From contig JAPMXV010000042.1 in NCBI GenBank assembly GCA_026936335.1, positions 310,001-374,000 of the forward strand: a stretch of 64,000 nucleotides of DNA, read 5' to 3'. Source of the DNA: Mantamonas sphyraenae (Eukaryota > CRuMs > Mantamonadidae). Shown here in pieces: positions 29,288-40,326 of this stretch. Made by a program: the position numbers and the translations under genes. Under the pieces are notes generated by a model that was given only the letters and a program-made list of their open reading frames with translations, was not told the DNA's origin and made no database searches. Positions within the stretch are counted from its first letter, which is position 1. Every line of letters begins with the position of its first letter.

Positions 29288-32239
29288 TCACGTGGCTCGA
29301 GCGCGTTTGGCAGCTTCCATGGGCACTGTGGACGATTCTTCGTCGTGGGCCGTGTGGTTGCTGCCGGCGTGCTGCTGTGGCTGCCGTTCGCTCGCCTCTG
29401 CCTCCGCATCTTGATAAACATCGTCGACTGAACGCTTGCGAGTCATTCCCCGCTCGCAAGCGCGTCCGTCGGCGGATGGGTGTTGCTGCTGGTTGAGCTC
29501 GTCGTGCTCGTCGTGCTCTTGCACCTCTTCCTCCGTGTGTGCGTGTCCACGTTCGGGCCTGCCGACCATGCGTGCGCGGTGCGTGGGATGTACGCCCTGT
29601 TTGTCTGCTGGTGCTGCTGGTGGTGCTTGTGGTGGACATTGTGGTGCTGGTGCCGCTTGCAGCTGCGTCTCGCACACGTTGCCCTCGCCTGTGTGTGTGT
29701 GCACGCGAATGCACATTGCGATGGCGATGGTGATGATGGATGTGGGTGTGGTGGAGGTGGTGATTGCGCACGTGGGCCTGCTCGGTGCTGCCGTGGTCCT
29801 GTGAGCGCTGCTCGGTTGCCATGTCTTGCAGTTCCATGATTTCGCTGTTTGCAGCGAGTTCCTGGGCCACAGGTTGCGTAGGCTGTACAAAGGCGTGATG
29901 GAGACCGCAGAGAGCGCGCAGGGAGATGTGCTGATGCACAGAGGAGGAATCGACCTGGCGCAGGCGTTGCTGCTCAAGGTCGTACTCTTCCAGCAAAGTC
30001 TTGATGCGCTCCACCAAAGGCTGGTGGCTAACAGACGCGACCTGCTGGAGAGCCTCGGGCACATTTGCACAGTAGTGTGCGTCGTAGTGCTTGAGGTTGT
30101 CCAGAGTGCTGAGGGCGCGCACGGCGTCGATGGTGATGCCCGAACAGCGGGCCATGTACACAAACTCGAGCTTGCGGCACGAGGCGGAGAGGATGACAAA
30201 CGAGAGGTCGGTGATGTTGCGGCAGCGCGTGATGTCCAGATGGCTCAGCTCGGGGCACGCGTGTGCGACTGTGGTGAGCCCTGCGTCGGTGATGTGCTTG
30301 ACCTTGGAGAGGTTGAGCGAGCGAAGGTCGCGGCAAAACTCGGCCACGGCACACAGGGCATAGTCGGTGACACGAGGCAACCCAGCGAGCGAAATGCGCT
30401 CCAGGTTGCGGTTTGCAGCCACAATGACTTGCAGGCCGACGTCGGTGACCTCGGTGCAGTTGTCCAGCTCCAGCTTGCGCAGAGACGAGCAGCGGCGTGC
30501 CAGGCAAGCCAGGCCGTAGTCGCTGAAGCTGCAGAAACTCATCTGCAGCTCCTGCAGGTTCGAGGCCGCCCCGTAATCGACCATATAGCACAGCGAGGTG
30601 TCGTTGATGTTGTCTGAACAGACGTTGAGCTTCTCCAGCTTGCTGCAGTGATACAGCAGATAGCCCAGAGCGTGCGAGACGTTCAACAGGAAGCACTGCA
30701 GGGTGTACCATGTGTTTGTGTGTGTGTGCGTGTGTGGCACGGCAGGAGGCGTGTCCGGTGTGAGTGCCAAGCGTGGTGCAAAGGGTGGTGCTGTGGAAGT
30801 TCGAAGGGTCGCGAACCAACGTACTCCTTCCACGTCGAGCTCACGCAGCTCTGGGAAGCCCTCCAGCACGTCGCTGGAGATGAGAGCCTGCGGACAGATG
30901 CGCGGGCATCCCGACATGTTGAAGACTTGCAGTTTGCGGCAGCCTGTGATGAGCAGGGGTGTGAGAAAGGGCTTTGTCGGAACGAACGCAAAAAGGTTCC
31001 TTGGTACGACGAAAAGTTCCACGGAAAGGACACGCAGGGTTTGTGTGGACAACATACCTCGGGCAATGGACGCAATACCGGATCCGGTCAGATGGTGGTT
31101 CTTGGCAATGTTCAGATAGGTGAGGTTGGGTGCGTTGAGGCCGAGCACATGGCAGCCGACGTCGGTCAAGCGGCGGCAGCCGATGAGCGCGAGCTGTTCT
31201 AGACGCGGAAGAGTCGGCGACTGCATATGAGGGGACATGACAACATACACACATGAGAAGGGCACCCTTGATGTCAGTACGTGTGCGTGCGTGCGTCTGC
31301 ATGCATTATCACGATTCGCGTCGGTCATGCATGCATGTGGCGAACGCGAGGCGGCTGTGGAATGAAAGGCGCAAGGCACAGAAAAAAGAGCCCACAAAAA
31401 AAAAACGCCCGCTGTCCTTTGTGCACACTTACGTTCGGATAGCGGTTGCAGTTGGTGCAGTGACCAAACAGGCAGCACTCGCCGGTGACGCTGGTGAAGC
31501 TGAGATCCAGGTAGCGCAGGCTGGTGTGGGAATTGACCAGACCCGAGCTCAGCAAATGGTTCTTAACCCAGCGACACCCGGTCAAGTCCAGCTCCTCAAG
31601 CGCTGTACACTGCAGCAGAAAGTCCACAAACACGCGGTCTGAGATCACGTGGCAGTCCTGCAGCACAATGCGCCGCATGTGGCTTGACGCAAGGTCGCAC
31701 ATGACCTCCATGTGCGCGTCGCCCAGACGCGTCGCGTACCACCCCAGCGGCCGGAATTCGTGCCACAGGTGTTTCCTGCTCAGCAGATGTCGCCACAGCT
31801 TGCATACGCGGCGGCTGCGCAGCTTGTCCTCCATACTGAGCATGCTCAGGATGTGGTCTTGCACTTCCATCGGCAGGGCGCTGAACCCGCCGCTGCTCGA
31901 GTATCCGCCCACCAGAGTCGAGCCATTCTCCATTCCCGTCTTCCACAGCTCGTTCCCGTCCACGTGCACAACCGCTCCTCCGTACCTCGCCCCGTCCAAA
32001 GCCTCCGTGTCCATTTCCCCGGCCTCACTAAGCTCTTCAGGCGACAGTGTGCACTCGCTTGACGTTTCCGAGGCTTCGGTCTCCAGGAAACGGAAGGCGG
32101 CCCCATGCTCTGCAGTTTCCGACCCGTCTTGTGTTGCTGTGTCGCTCAGATATTCCACACTCATTCCTCCAGATTCTTCCAATGACACAGTCGCATGTTT
32201 GCCCAGTGGGGTCAACAATGCGGCGCTGTCAACTTCCAT
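29288..32239 (-). CDS. F-box and leucine-rich-repeat protein
   Basis: Likely substrate receptor of an SCF ubiquitin ligase. Exons: 32239-31433, 31220-31058, 30943-30825, then 30695 downwards. An acidic N-terminus is followed by an F-box (FSALPMEVQDHILSMLSMED...RVCKLWRHLL) and cysteine-containing LRRs of the FBXL type (LEELDLTGCRWV, LNIAKNHHLTGSGI, VFNMSGCPRICPQAL, LRKLELDNCTEVTDVGLQVI, LSHLDITRCRNITDLSFVIL). The C-terminus is uncertain. The exon-4 frame stays open to a stop at 29238, but a different frame ending at 29288 reads more naturally (GMTRKRSVDDVYQDAEAEAS ... AAKRARAT, a possible nuclear signal). An intron between about 29771 (GTGCGC) and a downstream acceptor would switch frames. I give the 29288 end as the better guess. 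Confidence 0.85.
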
Positions 32240-32390
32240 GCTCCGTCCGCGCTTCCAGATGAGAAAAAGTTGGGGGGAGAGTTGCGGAATTGGATGTGGC
32301 GGAGCCGGCGCAGGTCGAGGCAAAGGCAAGACTCGTCCTCGCTTGTCTCAATCCCGTTGCTCCGCATCCTGCACACCATCCGCACTCTCC
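32240..32390. promoter_or_regulatory. Intergenic region between divergent F-box/LRR and cytochrome b5 genes
   Basis: 151 bp between start codons. GA-rich near 32255-32280. No core promoter element recognised. Shared use is inferred. Confidence 0.4.
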
Positions 32391-32759
32391 ATGGCCTCAA
32401 ATAGCACCACCACGTCGTCTGCCTCCACCCCGGCTGCCGGAAGCCCCAATGGCACCGCAGCAGGGACGACACAGGTCGACCAGCAGAAGCAGAAGCAACA
32501 GAAGCCGCCCAAGACCTTCTCTCTCAAAGAGATTGCCAAGCACAACACAGACGAGGATTGCTGGATCATCATGAACGGCAAGGTATACGACGTCACCGAG
32601 TATGTGTACGATCACCCGGGCGGAGACATCATTGCCCAGAATGCGGGCGGCGAGTCGACGGCCCTGTACGACGACATTGGTCACTCGGAAGAGGCGGACG
32701 GACTGCTGGTCAAGTTTTACATTGGCGATGTGGCCACCACACAAAAGGCCAAGGTGTGA
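32391..32759 (+). CDS. Cytochrome b5, soluble form
   Basis: Single-exon 122-residue haem protein that donates electrons to reductases and desaturases. After a Thr/Ser/Gln-rich leader come TFSLKEIAKHNTDEDCWII, NGKVYDVTEYVYDHPGGDII (axial His in HPGG), ESTALYDDIGHSEEADGLL (second axial His in GHS) and FYIGDV, the full cytochrome b5 fold of about 80 residues. The protein ends ATTQKAKV with no hydrophobic tail, so it lacks the C-terminal ER or mitochondrial anchor of the classical form. The N-terminal 35 residues are low complexity and not obviously a targeting signal. The assignment is firm; location is unknown. Confidence 0.95.
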   Translation: MASNSTTTSSASTPAAGSPNGTAAGTTQVDQQKQKQQKPPKTFSLKEIAKHNTDEDCWIIMNGKVYDVTEYVYDHPGGDIIAQNAGGESTALYDDIGHSEEADGLLVKFYIGDVATTQKAKV

Positions 32760-32839
32760 CGTGTCCATGATAGTCGTCTCTTGGAGCACGACGAAAACGC
32801 GCGTGCCGCGGCCTTTGCTGCGTTGCCTGCCCGGCCGCC

Positions 32840-35800
32840 TCACGTTGTGTCTGTGCCGCTCAGAATACTTGAGGGCAGCACACAACGAAACAGCTCCACC
32901 ATCTTCTTGTTGCGCACACGGATGGCACACTCGTGCGGCTTTTCGCCTCGCTTGTTGGGGTTGCCCACGTTGTAGTCCGCGTCGCGCAGCAGCAGCAATG
33001 AAAGCATCTTGAGTGCAACGGGGTCCTCCTTCTGGTTGGCCAGCTTGTACAGCGGCGTGTGGCCCAGGCCGTCCACCATGTTCAGGTCTGCCCCGCGCTC
33101 CAGCAGGAACGAAAACATCGACAGGTTGCCCACCTCCACCGCAAGGTGCAACGGCGTCACATCGTAGTCCCGTGTGCATGCGTTGATGCGTGCCCCATAG
33201 TCCAGCAACATCCCTGCAATCTCCACCTGCCGTGCGCTCGTCTGAAAGTCCTGACCCCACTGGCCCCCCTCCTCCTCCTCCTCCGACTCGCTGTCGCTGC
33301 CGTCTTCGTAGTACGCGCTGTCTGTCGAGCCCTGACGCGTGCGTTGCAGGCGTCCTCCTCCCAGCTGACGGCCTAGACGCGCCGTGCCCGACGACGTCCG
33401 CCGCATCTGCACCGATCGTCGTCCGTACCCTCGCCGCAGACCCATCGGCGCCACTGCGTAGTGCAGCGGGAACCACCCCGACTCGTCGATGGCGTTGCAG
33501 TAGTACCGATCCACCTGCTCCACCTCGAGAAGCTGCGACATCTCTCCCACGTCCAGCGTGCGCACCGCGTCCAGGATTCGTCTTTTCATCACCTCCTGGT
33601 GTGCCATCGACTGCTGCAGGTTGATCATGCGCTTGCCTACGTCCTCGTGGTCGTCTTCGCTTTGCTCTTCGTCCTCAGAGTGCCCTTCATCCCCGTCCTC
33701 CTTCGCCACCATCTCATCTTCCACGTCCTCATCCTCATCCTCGTCCTCGTCCTCGTATTCTTCTTCCTCGCCAGCCAGCGGCGATTCAATCTCTTCAATG
33801 TAGTGCGGCTCAAGTCGGATACCCGGGTGGCGGAGCGTCGATACATGCAGCCTGCGCCGCAGATCCTTGCTGCGTGCGTTGTGAAGCTCCCGCTTTCTGC
33901 GCTCTTCCTCCTCCGCTTCCTCCTCACCCTCTTGCATCACCTCCATCACCGCCCTCTCTTCGTACTGCTCCGTCACTTGCATCTCCAACGATTCGTCCTC
34001 CTCGTCGCCGTCGACCAGTTGTTCCGCAGCCATCTCCGCCGCCCACGCGTCTGCACGCAACGCCGCAAGCCGTTCCTCCTCAGACATCTCTGGATGATCC
34101 CGCAGCGATTGGGCATGCACCGCACGCACCTCATCATCCCACATCAATTCGTCGTCGTCTTCATCGTCATCGTCCTCATCGTCCATGCCATTCTGCTCTT
34201 CCTCATCCACGTCACCGTCATCCTCGGTGCCGCCACGCAGCTTCTCCACGCGTGTGCTCTCTTCGCCTGCCACGTGCATGTTCACTGTCGGAAGTTGGTG
34301 CAACATGCCTTGCCCGGCCGCCATCGACCGCTGTTGTTCCTCACGCGTCATACTTGCCAGAGCTCGTGCTTCCTGACGTCTGGCCTTCTCGTGCGCCCGC
34401 TGCTCGTCCTCCTCACGCACACGGATCTTGGTGTTGGTCATGTCAAAGTAGTCCTTGCCTGTGTCGTGCAGCTCGTCCAGCTTGTCCCGGATCTCCCGCT
34501 CCAGGTACTCCCGCAATTCCTCAAACTCGGCCGTGTCCAGCTCGCCCGACGTGTACAGGAATCGATTCTGGACCATGTTGTTTGATTGCAACTGTTGCGA
34601 CCGTTGCGCAAAGCCCAAGGCAAAGCGGTAGTTCAGCACTGCCAGCTTCAGCCGCCCAACCGTGCTGTAGATCAGGCCCAGGTTGCAGTGTGCCACCAGT
34701 TTGCCGGGCGGGTTGGCAAAGTGCTTGTGGTAGTTGTGAAACTCGATGGCCTTGTTGAGCAGGCTGATGCGCTTGCGCTGCAAATCGGCGAGCTCCTTCT
34801 CCAGCTTGGCAACCTCGGCCTCCTGCACTGCCAAATCCTCCACAAACATGGCTCTGCGCCCCGAGCCTCGACGCCGAACTTCGCCTAACCGCTCGTTCAC
34901 AGCCTCCTGCTTGGCTTCTTCTTCAAAGCCCAGGTTTTGGTAGCACACGGCGATGTGGTTGAACGCCAAACACATGGCCGAGATGTCTCGCGTGTCTTCT
35001 GCCGCCCCCAGCAGCTGATCGTAGCATTGAATGGCTTTCTCGTACTGGCCGTCTGCGTCATAAAGAAGCCCCATGTTGAAGTACATCTTGCTCTCGGTCT
35101 TGCGCTTGCCCATGCGACGCGACGACTGCGACAGCATTTCATAGTCGCGTATGCTGTGTCGCTGCTGCATACTCATGCGAAACGACACATCCTCGCGTGC
35201 CACCAGCAGTGGTCTTTCCAGGCTGAATTGCAGCCGCTGCGGCCTGCGCCCACTCAGTGTGGACATGCGGCTGCTACGCGACATGCCTGACAGTGGACGG
35301 CCTCCCCGATGCGATACACTCGTGCTGGGTCGTCGTGCACTCACCATACGCCCACCAATGCTGCTGGGGGCGTACATATGAGCGCTCTTTGCGCTCGTGC
35401 GCGCACTCATCGGCCTGTGTGACCCACCCAACGCCATCTGCGATCGTGATGACGCCGTGCCAGGACGCGCGCGTCGGCCTGACGACGACTGCGGACGCAC
35501 ACCTGTACTTGTGCGGGGCCGAGTCACTCCGTTGGCTGTCAACGGCCGGTGTGCACGCTTCTCCTGCAGAGTTCGCTGCTGCTGCTGCAGGGTCTCTGAT
35601 TCGGAGCTCTGGTGTCGCGGCTGCTGCCTGGACGCACGCCCAGCCACACCCGCCGCCGCTGTCGCTGGTCGCCTTTGCTGCTGTGTGCCTCTTTCCACAC
35701 GAGCCTTTCGTGCTTGCTCCCGTTGCTGTCGTGCGTGCATTTGCTGGTGCTTTGCAAACTGCGCCTCAAAGTCATCGTCGTCGTCATCATCCACTTCCTC

Positions 35801-37339
35801 CTCCACTTCCTCTTCATCGTCGTCACTGTACACTTTGTCATCGTTTCTGTCCCCTCCACCCCGACGAAGCACGCCCGCGCGTGACTCGCTGCGCCCAGCC
35901 GCCGCGGCAAACTGCATGCTATTCCGTGGCGAATGATGCGACGAGGAGGCCGACGCGCTCTGCGCACGCACATCCGAGGGTCGCGAATGGGTGAGACCAA
36001 ACACCACCAACTGTTCTGGTTCAGTGCGTCGGATGCCGTAGCGTTGAGGCGACGCCACATTGGGCGACGAGGGCGACCTCCCGCCACTTCCGCTGCCTCC
36101 ACCTCCGGGTGACACAAGCATCACCGCACTTTTGGGGCGTACCTTGCCGTGGCGCTTGTCTTTGACGTCGTGCTCCTTGCTGCGGCTGCCGCGGTCGTAG
36201 TGAAAGAACCGATTGCTGCGAGCACTGACATTCTTGCCAACCGAAGATGTCATGCTGCGCAGCACTTGGTCGTATGTGCCATCTTGAGCCTGGGTGTCCA
36301 CCTGCAGCTCCTTCACCTGGTCGGGCGTCCGCGGCGATTGGAACGTTTGGTCCAGCACCATGTCCGCTATCACACGCTCCCTGCGTCGTGTTTCCGCCTC
36401 CTCACTTTGGTACACTCGTGTACGCTGCTCATTGTGCATCTTCAGTGACGCTGGCTCAGCTTGAGACCAGTATCGGGCTTCGTCCGAGTCGACTGCCCGT
36501 TGGAAATCCAGCTCCTGGTGTTTCTGGAATTGGGCCTGCTGCTGCTTCAGTGTCAAGTGGCTGCGTTGTGCCGTGCTGTCTTTGTAGTATGCGCCGTGTG
36601 GCCTGCGTGTGCTTGTGGTCTTGCTCGTGGCCTCCGAGCCGTCGTAACCGCGGTACGACGGCTGCCGGCTGGGCGAATACGGGTACTTGCGGTACGACAT
36701 GGGCATGATGCCGTACTGGTCCAACGGTGCCTCGGTTGGGTCGATGTCTGCAGAGAAGCCAACCACGGAGGAGCTGCGCGCGTACCGGTCCTGCCGACCG
36801 TTGTTCGTGCGCGGGTCTGCCTCCTCGTCTTCCACGGGCACGTTGAGTTGCTTCAAGTCTCTCTTGAAGGCACGTTCACTGTATGTCTGACCCACTGTGG
36901 CTTTGTTGAGTAGTACCGAAGCCTGCTGCGGCGTCAGGGCTGCGCTTTGGTCCGAGCGCAGGCGCCGGTTCACCTTGCTCACCGGCGCCTTCCAGCCCTT
37001 CTTCTGCTCGAACTTGCTCGACGCCGTCATGGAGCTTGTGGACGGCGAACTGACAGCCTGTGACTCGGCCATGGCACGCATCCACATGGCACGGCCCGTC
37101 TCATCCTTCTTGACGCCCCGAACGCGCCCGTAGTTTTTACCCTTCTTGTGCTTGTACTTGGGTGTATTCATGTCCATCAGGCTGATGTGCCGGTCGTAGA
37201 TGTCCTCGTTGTCCTCGTTTGCATCTGCAGCCGCCTCCTGCGTCTGCTCCTCGTCCGAGTGCTGCTGTTCCAGCTCCTCGTCGTCTTGCCGCGCCAACAT
37301 CGTTTGCTTGCGCTGGCGCCTCAAACTCCGTGCGCACAT
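32840..37339 (-). CDS. Large TPR and ankyrin-repeat protein
   Basis: Intronless 1499-residue protein. The first in-frame ATG is at 37339 (MCARSLRRQRKQTMLARQDD). Residues 1-700 are mostly disordered, rich in Ser, Arg and Gln with short acidic runs. Around 745-915 are tetratricopeptide-like helices (MYFNMGLLYDADGQYEKAIQ, CLAFNHIAVCYQNLGFEEEA, AHCNLGLIYSTVGRLKLAVL). A charged coiled-coil region with long Asp/Glu tracts follows (about 1000-1240), then ankyrin repeats at about 1275-1490 (DESGWFPLHYAV, YDVTPLHLAVEVGNLSMFSF, LLERGADLNMVDGLGHTPLY). I cannot name the family. It is head-to-head with a JHY-like gene, which hints at a cytoskeletal or ciliary role, but this is inference from context. Confidence 0.85.
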   Translation of the reverse strand: MCARSLRRQRKQTMLARQDDEELEQQHSDEEQTQEAAADANEDNEDIYDRHISLMDMNTPKYKHKKGKNYGRVRGVKKDETGRAMWMRAMAESQAVSSPSTSSMTASSKFEQKKGWKAPVSKVNRRLRSDQSAALTPQQASVLLNKATVGQTYSERAFKRDLKQLNVPVEDEEADPRTNNGRQDRYARSSSVVGFSADIDPTEAPLDQYGIMPMSYRKYPYSPSRQPSYRGYDGSEATSKTTSTRRPHGAYYKDSTAQRSHLTLKQQQAQFQKHQELDFQRAVDSDEARYWSQAEPASLKMHNEQRTRVYQSEEAETRRRERVIADMVLDQTFQSPRTPDQVKELQVDTQAQDGTYDQVLRSMTSSVGKNVSARSNRFFHYDRGSRSKEHDVKDKRHGKVRPKSAVMLVSPGGGGSGSGGRSPSSPNVASPQRYGIRRTEPEQLVVFGLTHSRPSDVRAQSASASSSHHSPRNSMQFAAAAGRSESRAGVLRRGGGDRNDDKVYSDDDEEEVEEEVDDDDDDDFEAQFAKHQQMHARQQREQARKARVERGTQQQRRPATAAAGVAGRASRQQPRHQSSESETLQQQQRTLQEKRAHRPLTANGVTRPRTSTGVRPQSSSGRRARPGTASSRSQMALGGSHRPMSARTSAKSAHMYAPSSIGGRMVSARRPSTSVSHRGGRPLSGMSRSSRMSTLSGRRPQRLQFSLERPLLVAREDVSFRMSMQQRHSIRDYEMLSQSSRRMGKRKTESKMYFNMGLLYDADGQYEKAIQCYDQLLGAAEDTRDISAMCLAFNHIAVCYQNLGFEEEAKQEAVNERLGEVRRRGSGRRAMFVEDLAVQEAEVAKLEKELADLQRKRISLLNKAIEFHNYHKHFANPPGKLVAHCNLGLIYSTVGRLKLAVLNYRFALGFAQRSQQLQSNNMVQNRFLYTSGELDTAEFEELREYLEREIRDKLDELHDTGKDYFDMTNTKIRVREEDEQRAHEKARRQEARALASMTREEQQRSMAAGQGMLHQLPTVNMHVAGEESTRVEKLRGGTEDDGDVDEEEQNGMDDEDDDDEDDDELMWDDEVRAVHAQSLRDHPEMSEEERLAALRADAWAAEMAAEQLVDGDEEDESLEMQVTEQYEERAVMEVMQEGEEEAEEEERRKRELHNARSKDLRRRLHVSTLRHPGIRLEPHYIEEIESPLAGEEEEYEDEDEDEDEDVEDEMVAKEDGDEGHSEDEEQSEDDHEDVGKRMINLQQSMAHQEVMKRRILDAVRTLDVGEMSQLLEVEQVDRYYCNAIDESGWFPLHYAVAPMGLRRGYGRRSVQMRRTSSGTARLGRQLGGGRLQRTRQGSTDSAYYEDGSDSESEEEEEGGQWGQDFQTSARQVEIAGMLLDYGARINACTRDYDVTPLHLAVEVGNLSMFSFLLERGADLNMVDGLGHTPLYKLANQKEDPVALKMLSLLLLRDADYNVGNPNKRGEKPHECAIRVRNKKMVELFRCVLPSSILSGTDTT

Positions 37340-37601
37340 GTCCTCCACGTTTCAAAGTCGATTTCAGGACAAGATATCCGTGGTGGGACGGGACGGCGGT
37401 ATTGTAGGACCAGCGTACGTGGCAATGAAGATGGAGCTGCTCACCGAAGGGGCTGGGCTTGGGTGTCGTGGGTTCAGCAAAAGGACAATCTCGGACTGAC
37501 ACGATTCTGCGGAACATTGGGTGGGTCACAGGAGCAGTCGTGGGGTGTCAAGCGCAGGGCACGTGGGATTGGGCGTGCAAGAGGCGTCGCCAAGCGTGGG
37601 C

Positions 37602-38613
37602 ATGCGTGCACAGGGAGCATCCCAAGTGGAAGTGGAGACAAGGACCAACGGCTTGCCGACGCGAGGGGCGATTTCTCAGCGCAAGCTAAAGACGGCTGCA
37701 CAGCTGCGACAAGAACAGGCGCAAATCTTGAGTGCACGCACGGGAGAGGCGTCTGGATTCACTTCTGCATTTGCTGGACAAGGACGGGAGGTGAGTTTCC
37801 CGATCGAGCCGTTTTTGGCGCGAGCAATGGCTGCGGCCAGGGACGACATGCTGACACTGGTGGGACGTCACATGCAGATGGAGACGGGCCAGACTAGCAG
37901 CGGACATGGGAACGAGTATGGAGGACGGCAGGTGTCGCGGCGATGGCAGCAGCAGCAGGAAGAGCAGAAGCGGGAAATGGAAGCTGAAGAGAGGAGGATC
38001 CTTTTCAGGTGTACCAGGAGCAGAGCCGGGCGATGGCAAAGGCAGACAAGGCCTATCGTGCCACACGTGTGACCGTGAACAACAACAGGCAGATGCAGAT
38101 GTTGCTGGAGGACGAGGAGGCAAACAACGAGCGGGGGGCCAGGGGAAAGCGGGAGCAGGGAACGCGTGTGCTCCGGCATCAAGTGCTGAGCCAGGCTGGC
38201 ATGCGCACACAGTCCCAGCCACAGCTGTCGCGACGAGCAGGAGACGGCAGTGGACGAGTGCTGTCCACACAGTCGTCGAGTGGAAGTGGGGAAGGCATGG
38301 TGACGTCGTACTCGGAATCCATGGTTTCTGAGAGCAGCAACACCAGCGGCGGCAGTGCAGGTCGCACGGCCATCGGTGGCGTTGTGGTCTCGTCGCGCGG
38401 CAGCGTACGCACAGCAAGCAGTAATGTGCAGCAGCGACCCTCTTTGTACAGCCACTCTGTGCAGAGTATGCGCAGTCCGGGAGAACGCGTCATTCGACAC
38501 ACCGACAGCGGATATACCATCTCTACGTTTTCACCCACAAGCCAACAGGGGCAAGGAAGTCCCATGAGCAGCCGTGGTGGCCAGGGTAGGCAGCAGCAAC
38601 AGCAGCAACAGCA

Positions 38614-38652
<39 letters not shown>

Positions 38653-40255
38653 CCGAGGGAAGCGCGTCATCACTTCTCGGCGGCAGCAGGACAAGCCGCA
38701 GTCTCAACAGCAGCAGCAACAGCAGCAAGGATACGCGGGATTGCAGACGCAGGGGTCAGGCTCCGAGTCCGATGGTGGCTACTCGCCATCGCCAGGCGAC
38801 CGTGGAGGACGGCTTGGGCGCGGGCAGCAGCAACCGGCGGCTGCTCGTTCCACACGTGTACAGTCACACAGCATGTATGTACAGCTGAGTCCGCAGCAGA
38901 TGCAGCAAATGCAGCAGACGGTTTCTCCGAGGCAGCAGCAACAGTACCAGGGCCAGCAGATGCAACAGGTGCAGCGCGGCGGAGGTGGCGGACAGTTGTC
39001 GCCGCAACGCCGAGGACACGTGCAAGCGCAGCCCGCTTATGTGCGTGTGGCCAAGGCAGGCGGCTACCAGATGAGCGACTACCAGCAGCACAAGTCGACC
39101 ACCCCTCACTTTATTCCGGCTGAAGAGTCGCAGTTTGCGCAGTTTGCACCCAACGGCGACGAGTACGATACACCCAGGGACGAGTCGTCGTACAATGGCA
39201 AAAGGAGCAACCGTTCTGGGTATGATCACATGGAGGATGAGTTGGACGAGGAGGACGAGCTGGAGGCGGAGTTTATGCGACCTCAGCAGCAGTCGCAGCA
39301 GCGCGCATTCCACTCATCCAGTCGCCATGCGGGTCAACGAAAGGAAAACGCAAAGCAGCGACAGCGGCAGCAGCAGCAGGAGGGGCAGAGTGGGCCATCG
39401 GGTTCGCAGAGCGCACGCAAGGCCAGCGACAGCAAACGCAGGGCAAACAGTAGCGAGGTGTACCGGAAGAATCGCAATGTGCGCTCGGCAGCAGGTGGGC
39501 GCAGCCGCGGTGGGGTGGTGTCTGCGCGTGCAGGCGGGCGGCATGAGGCGTCGAAGAAGAATGAGAAGAGGGAAACATCGTTGTTCTACAGCAAGGCCCC
39601 ACGCAACGTGGAGTACAAGCCGTACACTCTGGACGACTACAAGCAAGTGGAACCCAAGGAATATATGGAACTGGGCTCACTGGGCCCCAACGTGAACGAC
39701 GAGGTGATGGAGAAGCAGGCGCGCGCGCAGCGAGCAAGGGAGTATGCGAGGCAGGTGCAGAGTCGCAACAACGAGGAGATGCGCAGCAACCCGGACCGTT
39801 GGTCCAACAAACAGAAGCGCAACGAGGAAAAGATGCGTGCGGCGGCGCGCAAGAGCAAACGAGATCGCGCCCTCGAGTACGCTGCGAAAGTGCCCAAGCC
39901 AGCCAGCAGGAAGGAGGGCAAACGCAACACACAAGGAAGCGGAGGCGATAACGACGCTGGTGCGGAGGGAAACAACAGGCAAACCAAGCAGCAGACACCG
40001 CGCAAATCCTCGTTGGAAATGTTGGACATCGACTACCGTGGCGATGACGACTACATGGACGCGTTTATGGCTGACGTGGCCAGCCCGCGTGTCAACAATG
40101 GTATGCAACGCTGGGGCCACGGCCATGGGTATGGTGCAGGCGCTGTGGACGACGACCAGGACGACGAAGAAGACGAGTTGCTCGCGGAGATCGAGCGCAA
40201 GCACAGAGAAGATCAGGCACGTGCCGAAGCAATCCGTGCGCAGTTTCGAAAATGA
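37602..40255 (+). CDS. Q-rich protein with JHY-like C-terminal motif
   Basis: Proposed exons 37602-37790 and 38009-40255 (GTGAGT...TTTTCAG, phase 0), 811 residues. The start is uncertain: 37602 is the first ATG in the open frame, but an upstream exon is possible. The intron stays open in frame 1 with protein-like sequence (WQQQQEEQKREMEAEERR), so a different junction or a sequence error cannot be excluded. Most of the protein is disordered: a 20-residue polyQ tract, further Gln runs, Ser/Arg/Gly-rich segments. Around residues 595-700 lies YKPYTLDDYKQVEPKEYMEL then GSLGPNVNDE and a helical AREYARQVQSRNN, resembling the YTLxDYK...LGxLGP motif I recall from the ciliary protein JHY (C11orf63). 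That match is from memory and moderate. The C-terminus is acidic then charged helical. Confidence 0.7.
38591..38650 (+). repeat. CAG/CAA repeat coding for polyglutamine
   Basis: About 20 consecutive Gln codons, mostly CAG with interspersed CAA, in the JHY-like gene. A second shorter run lies at about 38709-38728. Confidence 0.92.
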
Positions 40256-40326
40256 AGAGCAACAAGGTCACTGTGAATCGAGAGAGAGAGAGAGGGTGTT
40301 TTCAATTGTGTGTGTGTGTGTGTTTC

